From NCBI RefSeq assembly GCF_009379765.1, contig NZ_WHTD01000035.1, positions 1-59,033 of the forward strand: DNA of 59,033 bases. Direction: 5' to 3'. The notes beneath the pieces are model-generated. The model was not told the origin of the DNA and did no database searches. It saw only the letters and a list, made by a program, of their open reading frames with translations. Positions 50,890 through 59,033 of this stretch are shown here, one piece after another. Both the position numbers and the translations under genes were made by a program. This DNA comes from Actinophytocola sp. GTDB taxonomy: Bacteria > Actinomycetota > Actinomycetes > Mycobacteriales > Pseudonocardiaceae. Positions within the stretch are counted from its first letter, which is position 1. Every line of letters starts with the position of its first letter.

Positions 50890-52440
50890 GTGGCAGACCG
50901 GCCGAAGACACGTCCACTGACCGGCGCCGAGTACGTGGAGAGCATTCGCGACACCCGTGAGATCTACATCTACGGCGAACGGGTGAAGGACGTCACGACA
51001 CATCCGGCGTTCCGCAACCCCGTCCGGATGACCGCGCGGTTGTACGACGCACTGCACGACCCGGCGAAGCGGGACGTGCTCACCGCGCCGACCGACACCG
51101 GGAGCGACGGCTACACGCACAAGTTCTTCCGGACGCCGCGCAGTGTCGAGGACCTCGTGGCGGATCAGCAGGCCATCGCGGAGTGGGCTCGAATGAGCTA
51201 CGGGTGGATGGGGCGCAGCCCCGACTACAAGGCGTCCTTCCTCGGGACGCTGGGGGCGAACGCCGAGTTCTACGAGCCCTTCGCGGACAACGCACGGCGC
51301 TGGTACAAGGAGTCGCAGGAGAAGGTCCTCTACTGGAACCACGCGATCGTGCACCCGCCGGTCGACCGGAACCGCCCACCGGACGAGGTGGCGGATGTCT
51401 TCGTCCACGCGGAGAAGGAGACCGACGCCGGCCTGATCGTCAGCGGCGCGAAGGTGGTCGCGACCGGGTCCGCGCTCACCCACTACAACTTCATCGCGCA
51501 GTGGGGTATGCCGATCAAGGACAAGAAGTTCGCCCTGGTCGCCACGGTGCCGATGGACGCGCCGGGGATGAAGCTGATCTGCCGCACCTCCTACAGCGCC
51601 TCGGCGTCGGTGATGGGCAGCCCGTTCGACTATCCGCTCTCCTCCCGGCTGGACGAGAACGACAGCATCCTCGTGCTGGACAAGGTGCTCATTCCCTGGG
51701 AGAACGTCTTCATCTACGGGCACCTGGGCAAGGTCCAGCTCTTCACCGGGTACTCCGGATTCAACGAGCGCACGACCTTCCATGGCTGCACCCGCCTGGC
51801 CGTGAAGCTCGAGTTCATCGCCGGTCTGCTGGCGAAGGCCCTCGAGATCACCGGCACCCGGGACTTCCGGGGGATCCAGACACGGCTCGGGGAGGTGTTG
51901 GCCTGGCGCAACCTCTTCTGGGGTCTGTCCGATGCGGCCGCACGCAACCCCCAGCCGTGGAAGAACGGCGCGCTCCTGCCCAACAGCCAGTTCGGCATGG
52001 CGTACCGCTGGTTCATGACGATCGGATATCCCCGAATCAGGGAGATCATTCTCCAGGACGTCGCGAGCGGTCTGATCTATGTCAACTCCAGCGCCGACGA
52101 CTTCAAGAACCCGGAGATTCGGCCCTACCTGGACAAGTACGTTCGCGGCTCGAACGGAGTCGAGGCGGTCGACCGCGTCAAGCTGATGAAGCTGCTGTGG
52201 GACGCCGTGGGCTCGGAGTTCGGGGGGCGACACGAGCTGTATGAGCGCAACTTCTCCGGAAACCACGAGAACATCCGGATCGAGCTCCTCAACTCGCAGG
52301 TGGCCGGGGGGCAAGTGGATGCGTACAAGTCGTTCGTGGACGACTGCCTCGGCGAGTACGACCTGGACGGCTGGACGGTTCCCGATCTGTCTTCGATCGA
52401 GGACGTCCAGCGGTTGCGCAACGATATCCTCAACGGCTGA
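50890..52440 (+). CDS. FAD-dependent phenol 3-hydroxylase (HpaB/SgcC family)
   Basis: 516 residues, the size of HpaB-type 4-hydroxyphenylacetate 3-monooxygenases: [25 protein letters not shown] at the start, [14 protein letters not shown], a C-terminal [24 protein letters not shown]. These use reduced FAD from a separate reductase. SgcC hydroxylates the carrier-bound beta-tyrosine ring in C-1027, so here it should install the second phenol on the mandelyl-type ring, with the reductase at 29414. GTG start at 50890. Confidence 0.93.
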   Translation: MADRPKTRPLTGAEYVESIRDTREIYIYGERVKDVTTHPAFRNPVRMTARLYDALHDPAKRDVLTAPTDTGSDGYTHKFFRTPRSVEDLVADQQAIAEWARMSYGWMGRSPDYKASFLGTLGANAEFYEPFADNARRWYKESQEKVLYWNHAIVHPPVDRNRPPDEVADVFVHAEKETDAGLIVSGAKVVATGSALTHYNFIAQWGMPIKDKKFALVATVPMDAPGMKLICRTSYSASASVMGSPFDYPLSSRLDENDSILVLDKVLIPWENVFIYGHLGKVQLFTGYSGFNERTTFHGCTRLAVKLEFIAGLLAKALEITGTRDFRGIQTRLGEVLAWRNLFWGLSDAAARNPQPWKNGALLPNSQFGMAYRWFMTIGYPRIREIILQDVASGLIYVNSSADDFKNPEIRPYLDKYVRGSNGVEAVDRVKLMKLLWDAVGSEFGGRHELYERNFSGNHENIRIELLNSQVAGGQVDAYKSFVDDCLGEYDLDGWTVPDLSSIEDVQRLRNDILNG

Positions 52441-52457
52441 TTTCGAGGAACTCCCCC

Positions 52458-53273
52458 ATGTATACCGTGATTTCCAAGGACGGCACTCCCATCGCGTACG
52501 ACAAGGTCGGCGATGGGCCACCACTGGTCCTGGTCGAGGGCGCGCTCAACGACATGGCTACGACGATGCCGCTGGCGGCGCTGCTGCGGAGACAGTTCAC
52601 GGTGTTCGCGTACGACCGCCGCGGCAGGGGCGCAAGCGGGGACAACGCGCCCTATGCGGTCGAGCGCGAGATCGAGGATCTGGCGAGTGTCATCGGCGAA
52701 GCCGGCGGATCGGCCTACGTCTTCGCCAACTGCTCGGGTGGCAGCCTCGCCCTCGAGGCGGCGGCATGCGGCGTCGACGTGCTGGGGGCGGTGCTGTACG
52801 AGCCGCCGTACTTCGTCGACGGGCGCACGCTGCCGCCGAACTACTCCCAGCGCCTGCGGACCTGCGTCGCGGAAGGCCGCCGGGGTGACGCGCTCGAACT
52901 GTTCATGCGCGAAACGGTGCAACTTCCCGGCGACCACGTCGACGACGTGAAGGGCGGGCCGATCTGGCCCGCTCTGCAGAAGATGGCGCACACGCTCGTC
53001 TACGACGACCTCGTCATGGGCGACTCCTCGCTGCCGGCCGAGCGGATGGCGCACGTGACGCTGCCGACTCTCGTGATCGACGGCGCGGAGAGCCCCGAAT
53101 GGGCGCGCTCGTCCGTACAGGCACTCGTCGACGCCCTGCCGGGTGGCCGGCGGTACTCCCTGCCCGGCCACACACACTTCCTCGTGCCCGAGGCCGTCGC
53201 TCCGGTGATCAGTGAGTTCCTGAGCGGCCTCGACACGGCACCTGACCGGTGCACGACCTGCGAACGATTATGA
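52458..53273 (+). CDS. Alpha/beta hydrolase
   Basis: 271 residues. The oxyanion region is VLVEGALND, the nucleophile elbow is ANCSGG, the acid lies in VIDGAE and the base in GHTHF. It lacks a recognisable substrate signature. It follows the hydroxylase by 17 bp. It could act as an editing thioesterase clearing mischarged carriers, or as an esterase on the product; both are inference. Confidence 0.83.
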   Translation: MYTVISKDGTPIAYDKVGDGPPLVLVEGALNDMATTMPLAALLRRQFTVFAYDRRGRGASGDNAPYAVEREIEDLASVIGEAGGSAYVFANCSGGSLALEAAACGVDVLGAVLYEPPYFVDGRTLPPNYSQRLRTCVAEGRRGDALELFMRETVQLPGDHVDDVKGGPIWPALQKMAHTLVYDDLVMGDSSLPAERMAHVTLPTLVIDGAESPEWARSSVQALVDALPGGRRYSLPGHTHFLVPEAVAPVISEFLSGLDTAPDRCTTCERL

Positions 53274-53371
53274 CCTGAACGCCCCTTTCAAGATTCCTGC
53301 GTCGAACCTGTCCTTCCGGGGGCGGCCCGTTCGTCGGTAGGCAAAACACAGCAACCCGGGAGGGAGTTCAC

Positions 53372-54946
53372 ATGGACGCGAGTCCTGACGCCCGGCCTGT
53401 CTTCGAACGGGCGGGCCGGCGAGAGTGGTTCGGGCTGTTGGTACTGGCCGTGCCAACGCTGCTGATCAACTTCGATTTGAGCGTGCTGTACCTGGCGGTA
53501 CCGCACCTGACCGCGGCGCTGGAGCCGAGCAGCACCCAGCAGCTGTGGATCCTGGACATCTACGGCTTCATGGTCGCCGGTTTCCTGATCACCATGGGCA
53601 GGCTGGGCGACCGAATCGGGCGCCGGAAGCTGCTGCTGATCGGGTCGGCGGTCTTCGGGATCGCCTCCGCGGTCGCGGCCTACTCGACCAGCGCGGAGAT
53701 GCTGCTCGTCGCGCGCGTCGTGCTGGGGATCGCGGGCGCGAGCCTGGCTCCCTGCACGCTCGCACTGATCAAGACGATGTTCACCAACCCCAAGCAACGC
53801 GGCGTCGCGGTGTCCATCTGGATGGGCTGCTTCATGGGTGGAGCCGTCATCGGCCCGATCGTCGGCGGCATCCTGCTCACCAACTTCTGGTGGGGATCGG
53901 TCTTCTTGCTCGCCGTGCCGGTGATGGTGGCGGTCCTCATCGTCGCGCCGATACTGCTGCCCGAGGCCAAGGACCCCGCAGCCGAGCGGCTCGACCTGTT
54001 CAGCGTCGCGCTGTCGCTGGCAGCCGTTCTGCCGTTCGTCTACGGCATCAAGCAGCTGGCCAGTGCGGGGTGGCAGCCGTTGTCCCTGGTCCTGGCGGTG
54101 GCCGGTGTCGCGTTCGGTGCCGCGTTCATCGTGCGGCAGCGCAAGATCGCGAACCCGCTGCTGGACCTGAGCCTGTTCGGCGACCGGACCTTCCGCGGCT
54201 CGTTCGTGCTCAGCCTGCTCGGCGGTGCGCTCTCGGGCGGCACCATGCTGCTCGTGAACCTGTACCTGCAGCTGGTGAACGGCTACTCGCCGCTGAAGGC
54301 CGGGCTCTGGCTGGTGCCCACGGCCGTCGTGATGCTGGTCACCATCGGGATTAGCCAGGGCCTCGCCCAGAAGATCCGACCCGCCTACGTCATGTCGGGC
54401 GGAATGGTGATCTCGGCGATCGGCTACCTCGTGCTCACGCAGCTCGACAGCACGGGCGGCCTGGCGCTGGTCGTGGTCGGCTGGGGTCTGGCCATCGTCG
54501 GCCTGGGCCCGGCGGCGGCGCTGGGATACGACATGATCCTCAGTTCGGCGCCACCCGAGAAGATCGGCTCCGCGTCGGGGACCGTGGAGACCGGCGGCCA
54601 GGTCGGCGCCGCGATGGGGATCGCCCTCCTGGGCAGTCTCGGCACGTTCGTCTACGGCAGCCAGATCGAGGTGTCCAGCGCGGTCCCGGGGCAGGCCGCG
54701 GACGTTGCCCGCGATAGCCTCGCCGGCGCCGTGGCCGTGGCCGAGCGCCTGCCCGCGGCGATCAGCGGCGAGCTGGTGGGTTCGGCCCGCGCGGCCTTCA
54801 CTAGTGGTTTGCAGTGGGTCGCCGTCCTGGGCGCGGTGGTCTTCCTGGGCATGGCGGCCTACGCGGTGCGAGCGCTCGCGCATGTACCGCCCACCGCACA
54901 GACTGAGTCCGTGGAGGCCGACGACGTGCCGACCTCCGCGCACTGA
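53372..54946 (+). CDS. DHA2-type MFS exporter (enediyne efflux, SgcB-like)
   Basis: 524 residues with about 14 hydrophobic segments. N-terminal LLINFDLSVLYLAVPHL, motif A GRLGDRIGRRKLLL, and the antiporter-type GAVIGPIVGGILL near residue 165 mark the EmrB/QacA drug:proton class. Its ribosome site is GGGAGGGAG. A DHA2 exporter with this placement is found in enediyne loci and probably exports the product and protects the host. Confidence 0.92.
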   Translation: MDASPDARPVFERAGRREWFGLLVLAVPTLLINFDLSVLYLAVPHLTAALEPSSTQQLWILDIYGFMVAGFLITMGRLGDRIGRRKLLLIGSAVFGIASAVAAYSTSAEMLLVARVVLGIAGASLAPCTLALIKTMFTNPKQRGVAVSIWMGCFMGGAVIGPIVGGILLTNFWWGSVFLLAVPVMVAVLIVAPILLPEAKDPAAERLDLFSVALSLAAVLPFVYGIKQLASAGWQPLSLVLAVAGVAFGAAFIVRQRKIANPLLDLSLFGDRTFRGSFVLSLLGGALSGGTMLLVNLYLQLVNGYSPLKAGLWLVPTAVVMLVTIGISQGLAQKIRPAYVMSGGMVISAIGYLVLTQLDSTGGLALVVVGWGLAIVGLGPAAALGYDMILSSAPPEKIGSASGTVETGGQVGAAMGIALLGSLGTFVYGSQIEVSSAVPGQAADVARDSLAGAVAVAERLPAAISGELVGSARAAFTSGLQWVAVLGAVVFLGMAAYAVRALAHVPPTAQTESVEADDVPTSAH

Positions 54947-54963
54947 GAGGAGAAAGAGAAGAC

Positions 54964-55251
54964 ATGCTAATCATCGCGGGAAAGCTCTATGTCGCTCCTG
55001 AGGAGCGCGACAAGTTCGTCGACGGACACGTGGAGGTGGTCAAGCGGGCGCGGGAGTACGCCGGCTGCATCGACCTGGCCATCTCGGCCGACATGATCGA
55101 GGACGGCCGAGTGAACATGATCGAGGTGTTCGAATCCGAAGAGGCGCTGGCCTCATGGCGGAAGATCGCACCTGGCCCCTCCTACCACGCCGAGATCCAG
55201 GGCGGGGACGTCCAGAAGCACCAGATCAGCTCATCCGGTCCGCCTTTCTGA
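54964..55251 (+). CDS. ABM-superfamily small monooxygenase-like protein
   Basis: 95 residues with the dimeric alpha-beta-barrel pattern of antibiotic biosynthesis monooxygenases (IIAGKLYVAPEERDKFVDGH, GCIDLAISAD, VNMIEVFESEEALASWR). Members oxidise aromatic polyketides without cofactor, or act as dimeric chaperones. It follows the exporter by 17 bp. It may finish an aromatic ring or be accessory. Confidence 0.83.
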   Translation: MLIIAGKLYVAPEERDKFVDGHVEVVKRAREYAGCIDLAISADMIEDGRVNMIEVFESEEALASWRKIAPGPSYHAEIQGGDVQKHQISSSGPPF

Positions 55252-55347
55252 TCGGCACCGCCTGATCACGGCCGGCCGGCGCGTAGCCCGCGCCGGCCGG
55301 CCGAGCCGACTCCAGGACCTGGTCCGCCAACGGTGGGAGGAACAAAG

Positions 55348-56622
55348 ATGCGAGATGTTCAGGACGAATACGATGTCGTCGTTGTCGGCGGCGGGCCCGC
55401 CGGGTCGGTTTCCGCCGGTCTGCTTGCCCTTCGAGGGCACCGGGTGCTCGTCATCGAGCGCGAGAAGTTTCCCCGCTATCACATCGGGGAGTCGCTGACC
55501 ACCGGAAGCCTGCCGGCCCTGGACGACCTGGGGTTGCGCGACCGCGTCAACGAGCTCGGGTTCACCAAGAAATACGGCGGGAGCCTGCTGTGGGGCACCG
55601 ACGAGGGAGTCTGGGACTTCCGCTTCGCCGAGGCGCACAAGTTCGACTACTCGTTCCAGGTGAGGCGTGCCGACTTCGACGCGTTGTTGATGACCCGGGC
55701 CCGGGAACTGGGCGCCGACGTCATCGAAGAGGCGACGGTCACCGAGCCGGTGCTCGACGGCGACCGGATCGTGGGCGTGACCTACAAGCTCAAGGGCGAT
55801 GACACGCCTTGCACGGTCCGCTCCAAGATGCTGATCGACGCCTCCGGCCAGGCGAAGTTCCTGGGCCGCCAGTTCGACCTGGTGGACTGGCACGAGGACC
55901 TGCGCAACATCGCGGTGTGGACGTACTTTCAGGGCCACACGACGTACGAGGGAACCCGTGCCGGTGACACGCTCTCCGAGGCCCGGCCGAACGGCTGGTT
56001 GTGGTACATCCCGCTGTCGGACAACACGGCCAGCATCGGCTACGTCACGCACGTCGCGGAGCTGAAGAAGTCCGGCCTGACCACGAGAGAGCTGTTCGAG
56101 CGCGAACTGGCCGACTCCCAGGAGGTGCGCCAGCTCACCGAGGGCGCCTGGCGGGTCTCCGGGTTCCGCACCGCCCGCGACTGGTCCTACACGAGCAACC
56201 GGTTCCACGGCCCGGGCTGGGCCCTGCTCGGTGACGCGGCCGCCTTCGTCGACCCGCTGATGTCGGCCGGCGTCGCCATGGCCCTCCGGGCCGCCAGAGG
56301 GCTCGCCGCGTCGATCGACTGGGTGCTGCAGCACCCCGACGACGAGGCGAAGGTCATGAGCCAGTACGACGGCGACTACCGGAAGTTCGCCGGCGACCTG
56401 CTGTCGTTCATCCGCTTCTTCTACGACCGGACCAGGAACAAGGAGGACTACTACGCGAAGGCCCAGCGCACCGTCGGCCCGGGGAACAACGCGCCGAGCA
56501 AGCAGAACTTCGCCCTCATCCTGTCCGGCATGGCCGGGCTCCACGAGGTCTTCACCGGTCCCAAGGACCTCGCGGCGGCCGGGTCCGTGCGTCCCAAGGC
56601 GGAGTGGCACTACTTCAACTGA
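55348..56622 (+). CDS. Second FAD-dependent halogenase-like monooxygenase
   Basis: 424 residues from the ATG at 55348 behind GGGAGGAAC. FAD motif VVGGGPAGSVSAGLLA, FPRYHIGESLTTG, the KKYGGSLLWG segment with the candidate catalytic Lys, the halogenase motif WLWYIP (WxWxIP), and GDAAAFVDPLMSAG. It shares this plan with the protein at 44504 but has diverged. It could halogenate a second aromatic unit such as the orsellinate-type ring, or be a non-halogenating relative that epoxidises or hydroxylates. It is the last gene of the plus operon before the IS remnant. Confidence 0.87.
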   Translation: MRDVQDEYDVVVVGGGPAGSVSAGLLALRGHRVLVIEREKFPRYHIGESLTTGSLPALDDLGLRDRVNELGFTKKYGGSLLWGTDEGVWDFRFAEAHKFDYSFQVRRADFDALLMTRARELGADVIEEATVTEPVLDGDRIVGVTYKLKGDDTPCTVRSKMLIDASGQAKFLGRQFDLVDWHEDLRNIAVWTYFQGHTTYEGTRAGDTLSEARPNGWLWYIPLSDNTASIGYVTHVAELKKSGLTTRELFERELADSQEVRQLTEGAWRVSGFRTARDWSYTSNRFHGPGWALLGDAAAFVDPLMSAGVAMALRAARGLAASIDWVLQHPDDEAKVMSQYDGDYRKFAGDLLSFIRFFYDRTRNKEDYYAKAQRTVGPGNNAPSKQNFALILSGMAGLHEVFTGPKDLAAAGSVRPKAEWHYFN

Positions 56623-56653
56623 GATAGCCCGGCCATGCCGCCGCAGGTCGGGT

Positions 56654-57515
56654 TGGCTTTTGCCGGTCTGGTGGGTGGGGTGCCTGCTTCAGCAGATCGT
56701 CGGTCCTGACGTTCTCTCCACCACCCACCTGCGGGGTAGCACCACGAACCCAGCGGTGTTGTCGGTGCGTTTGACGATGGTCACCCTCAGGCGTAGCACG
56801 GCGTGTGCCCCGGGTGACCAGGCGTGCGGCGTAGCCGCCGTCGGCCCAGACCAGGCTGATCGTGGAGAATCGTTCACGCAGCAGCCCCCAGCAGCCGGTG
56901 GGCGCCGTCGCGGTCCTGCACGCCGGCGGCGGTGACGGTCACCATCAGCAGCAGCCCGAGACTATCGGTGGCGATGTTTCTCTTGCGTCCCTTGGTTTTC
57001 TTGCCCGCGTCATAGCCTGAGCTGGCCGCGGCCACGGTGTCGGCGCCGCGCACGGTTTGAGCGTCGATAACCGCCGCAGTGGGCAACTCGGCCCGCCCGC
57101 ACGCGACACGGATGCGGCCCCGCAGCCGATCGGCCAGCCGGCGCGGCCCGCCCCGCTCGCTCCAGCGTTCGAAGAACGCATACACCCCGGCCCAGGGCGG
57201 AAAATCGGCTGGTAGGGCCCGCCACTCGATCCCGTACCGGGTCAGGTAGCCGATCGCGTCCAGCACCGCACGCAGATCGTGGCTCATCGGCGCGCCGCCA
57301 GGGCTCCTACGCAACTCCGCCATCATCGCCCGTGCCTCCGGCTCCAGCAGTTCCCACCGCTCATCGGTCAAATCAGACGGATAACGCGGTGTCCGGCTGC
57401 GACACCCGCAACCAGACACGCGGCAACTGACCCTGACGGCCTCGACACGGTAAACAGACATCCCGGGGCTTCTGGTGATCGAAGTTGGTGGTACATCTCG
57501 ACTACCAAAAGCCCC
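56654..57515 (-). mobile_element. Degraded IS5-type insertion sequence
   Basis: About 860 bp, the usual size for small IS5-type elements, containing a broken transposase on the minus strand. Possible ends: TGGCTTTTGCCGGTC at 56654-56668, and on the opposite strand GGGGCTTTTGGTAGT at the right edge near 57515, alike at about 11 of 15 positions. The terminal repeats are approximate and the assignment is tentative. It separates the second halogenase-like gene from the epoxide hydrolase. Confidence 0.55.
56689..57461 (-). pseudogene. IS5-family transposase, frameshifted and truncated
   Basis: Begins with the IS5 pattern YPSDLTDERWELLEP, then [40 protein letters not shown] and [12 protein letters not shown] shift in a G-run near 56,885 changes frame ([20 protein letters not shown]), and a second shift near 56,810 returns to a third frame that shows [13 protein letters not shown] before a stop at 56689. 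The remaining C-terminal end is missing. At least two frameshifts plus truncation make it inactive. Confidence 0.85.
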
Positions 57516-57573
57516 GCCTCATGACCTCACGACACGCTCACCGCCCCGGCCGCAACGTTCACCAACAGGCTCC

Positions 57574-57630
57574 AAGAGGCCGCGCAAATAGGGCATGGCG
57601 GCGCCACCGACCCTATTTGCGCGCCCTCTT
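57574..57630. repeat. Imperfect inverted repeat, possible hairpin
   Basis: Two 20-bp arms (57574-57593 AAGAGGCCGCGCAAATAGGG and 57611-57630) with one mismatch, separated by 17 bp. It lies between the IS remnant and the epoxide hydrolase terminator. It could be a second terminator or a small mobile-element scar; I see no gene inside. Confidence 0.65.
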
Positions 57631-57642
57631 AGGCGGATACGT

Positions 57643-57681
57643 CGAAGAACCCGGTCTGATCGGATCAGACCGGGTTCTTCG
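57643..57681. terminator. Perfect palindrome downstream of the epoxide hydrolase
   Basis: Two 19-bp arms with a single central base (CGAAGAACCCGGTCTGATC and its complement). It begins 17 bp after the epoxide hydrolase stop on the minus strand, as expected of its terminator. Confidence 0.78.
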
Positions 57682-57697
57682 TGTTGTCCGAGGTGGG

Positions 57698-58867
57698 TCA
57701 GCGCAACGCGCGGGTGAACGTCTGGATGTCGCCGACCAGGAGCTCCGGCTGCTCCAGCGCGGCGAAGTGGCCGCCGGCGGAGCACTCGGTCCAGTGCACG
57801 ATGGTCGGCAGGTCGCGGTCGGCCAGCGAGCGGATCGGCAGGAAGATGTCGCTGGGGAACACCGCCACCCCGACCGGGACGGTCACCGGCGGCGGCGTGA
57901 CCCCGCTCGCCGCCTGGCGCACGCCCTCGGCGCCTTCGTAGTAGAACTGGGCCGAGGAGCCAGCGGTCGCGGTCAGCCAGTAGATGGTGACGACGGTGAG
58001 CATGCGGTCGCGGTTCACCGCGTCCTCGGGCACCTTGGCCGCGTCCGTCCACTCCCGGAACTTCTCCACGATCCAGGCCAGCTGCCCGACCGGCGAGTCG
58101 TTGAGCCCGTAGGCCAGTGTCTGCGGCCGGGTCGCCATGATCTTCATGTAGCCGGACAGCTCGGCGTCGAACCGCTGGAGGCTGCCGAGCCGCCCCATGT
58201 CGCTCCCGCTCAGCTCGGCAAGCTCCGCGGGGTCCCCGGAAGGAAAGGTCATGAGCATGTTGACGTGCACGCCGGCGACGGACTCCTGGGCGATCCTGGC
58301 GAGCTCGAGGGAGATCACCGACCCGGCGTCCCCTCCTTGCGCGACATACCTGTCGTAGCCCAGCCCGCGCATCAGCTCGGCCCAGGCGCGGGCGATCCGC
58401 GGGACGTCCCAGCCGGTCTGCCGGTGCGGCCGGGAGAACCCGTACCCGGGGATGGACGGGATGACGAGGTGAAAGGCGTCGGCAGGGTCGCCGCCGTGGG
58501 CGCGGGGGTCGGTCAGCGGCCCGATGATGTCGACGAACTCGGCGACCGAGCCGGGCCAGCCGTGGGTGATGAGTAGCGGCATGGCATCGGGTTCGGGGGA
58601 ACGAACGTGCAGGAAATGGACCTCCGCGCCGTCGATGTCGGCGATGAACTGTGGGTACCGGTTCAGTTCCGCCTCGGCGGCGCGCCAGTCATAGGTAGTA
58701 CGCCAGTAGTCCGCCAGTTCCTTGAGATATTCCAGCGGCACCCCGCGGTCCCAGCCGACATCGGGCAGCTCGTCGGGCCACCGGGTGTCGGCGATCCGGC
58801 GCCGTAGGTCGTCGAGGTCGGCTTCTGGGATATCGACGAGAAAGGGCCGATAGTTCAGCGACGTCAT
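57698..58867 (-). CDS. Epoxide hydrolase (SgcF/NcsF-like)
   Basis: 389 residues. The N-terminal lid domain of microsomal-type epoxide hydrolases is present ([23 protein letters not shown]), followed by the oxyanion loop HGWPGS, the nucleophile Asp in QGGDAGS, and His in GGHFAALE near the C terminus. In C-1027-type clusters this enzyme opens an epoxide on the core to the vicinal diol that the SgcC5-like domain then esterifies. Its expected partner here is the C domain at 49522. Separated from the rest of the locus by the IS remnant. Confidence 0.9.
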   Translation of the reverse strand: MTSLNYRPFLVDIPEADLDDLRRRIADTRWPDELPDVGWDRGVPLEYLKELADYWRTTYDWRAAEAELNRYPQFIADIDGAEVHFLHVRSPEPDAMPLLITHGWPGSVAEFVDIIGPLTDPRAHGGDPADAFHLVIPSIPGYGFSRPHRQTGWDVPRIARAWAELMRGLGYDRYVAQGGDAGSVISLELARIAQESVAGVHVNMLMTFPSGDPAELAELSGSDMGRLGSLQRFDAELSGYMKIMATRPQTLAYGLNDSPVGQLAWIVEKFREWTDAAKVPEDAVNRDRMLTVVTIYWLTATAGSSAQFYYEGAEGVRQAASGVTPPPVTVPVGVAVFPSDIFLPIRSLADRDLPTIVHWTECSAGGHFAALEQPELLVGDIQTFTRALR

Positions 58868-58886
58868 TTGTTTTCCTTCCGGTCCG

Positions 58887-59033
58887 TTACGGCAGCCGCG
58901 CTGTTTCTGGGGAGTGCTGTTCGGGCAGCGGTCTCCCGGACGTCTCGATGCCGGTGAAGATCAGCACGCCGGTGGCCAGGGCCAGCGGTGCGGCCGTCAG
59001 CAGTGCCGCGGTGCCGAGCAGGGGGGCGCTGGA
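58887..59033 (-). CDS. C-terminal end of a membrane protein (partial)
   Basis: The minus-strand frame is open from the window edge to a TAA at 58887-58889, giving 48 residues. They include one hydrophobic segment ([17 protein letters not shown]) and a hydrophilic tail. This is consistent with the last segment of a transporter of MFS type, but the family cannot be assigned from the tail. It lies 19 bp upstream of the epoxide hydrolase, in the same direction, so they may form one operon. Confidence 0.55.
   Translation of the reverse strand, partial: SSAPLLGTAALLTAAPLALATGVLIFTGIETSGRPLPEQHSPETARLP

Noticed and set aside
1..59033. CRISPR arrays, tRNA or rRNA genes
   Set aside because: No regularly spaced repeats and no recognisable structural RNA segment found by reading.

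Overview
The window is high-GC actinomycete DNA. It shows SARP/AfsR regulators, GTG/TTG starts, ATGA-coupled genes and a mycothiol-dependent-type enzyme; the genus cannot be read from it. Nearly all of it is one enediyne biosynthetic locus, flanked and partly scarred by insertion-sequence remnants. I see no rRNA, tRNA or CRISPR array.

Layout. (1) 1-2432: the 3' end of an ISAzo13-like element abuts an iterative type I PKS that has lost its KS domain. (2) 2497-14384: regulators (a frame-broken AfsR-type protein, an HxlR/SCP2 protein with a TTA codon, an OvmZ-like/SARP pair and an AraC protein), with a cation/proton antiporter, an AhpD-like protein and a GMC oxidoreductase plus its small partner. 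(3) 14469-22704, minus strand: P450, UnbU, UnbV, two DUF1702 (UnbL-type) proteins, a membrane protein and a SARP. (4) 23129-36493, plus strand: the enediyne PKS (KS-AT-ACP-KR-DH-PPTase), its hotdog thioesterase, a flavin reductase, then an unusual run of SDR, 49-aa peptide, MDMPI-like protein, GT4-hydrolase fusion, GT2 and MFS. (5) 36561-38009, minus: DAHP synthase and AroH chorismate mutase. (6) 38167-44358, plus: KSIII-like acyltransferase, a KS-AT-DH-ACP (orsellinate-type) PKS, an O-methyltransferase and a DUF899 protein. (7) 44504-46145, minus: carrier protein and flavin-dependent halogenase. (8) 46457-56622, plus: A-PCP didomain, MbtH, hydroxymandelate synthase, free C domain, HpaB/SgcC-type hydroxylase, hydrolase, DHA2 exporter, ABM protein and a second halogenase-like flavoprotein. 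(9) 56654-59033: degraded IS5-type element, epoxide hydrolase and the tail of a membrane protein.

Proposed logic (inference). The PKS, thioesterase, Unb proteins, P450 and GMC system build an enediyne core. The SgcF-type epoxide hydrolase opens an epoxide to a diol. DAHP synthase and AroH raise prephenate flux towards 4-hydroxyphenylpyruvate, which HmaS converts to 4-hydroxymandelate. The A domain loads this on its PCP: its deduced code resembles that for 4-hydroxyphenylglycine, except that the amine-anchoring Asp235 is Gly. Hydroxylase, halogenase and O-methyltransferase tailor the ring, and the SgcC5-like C domain esterifies it to the core. Separately, the KR-less PKS makes an orsellinate-type acid that the KSIII-like enzyme transfers. 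The most interesting point is this predicted alpha-hydroxy (mandelyl) replacement for the beta-tyrosine unit of C-1027-type enediynes, combined with a second, orsellinate-type aromatic branch. I recognise no chromoprotein apoprotein gene and no deoxysugar gene set, so the locus probably continues outside the window or makes a product without them.
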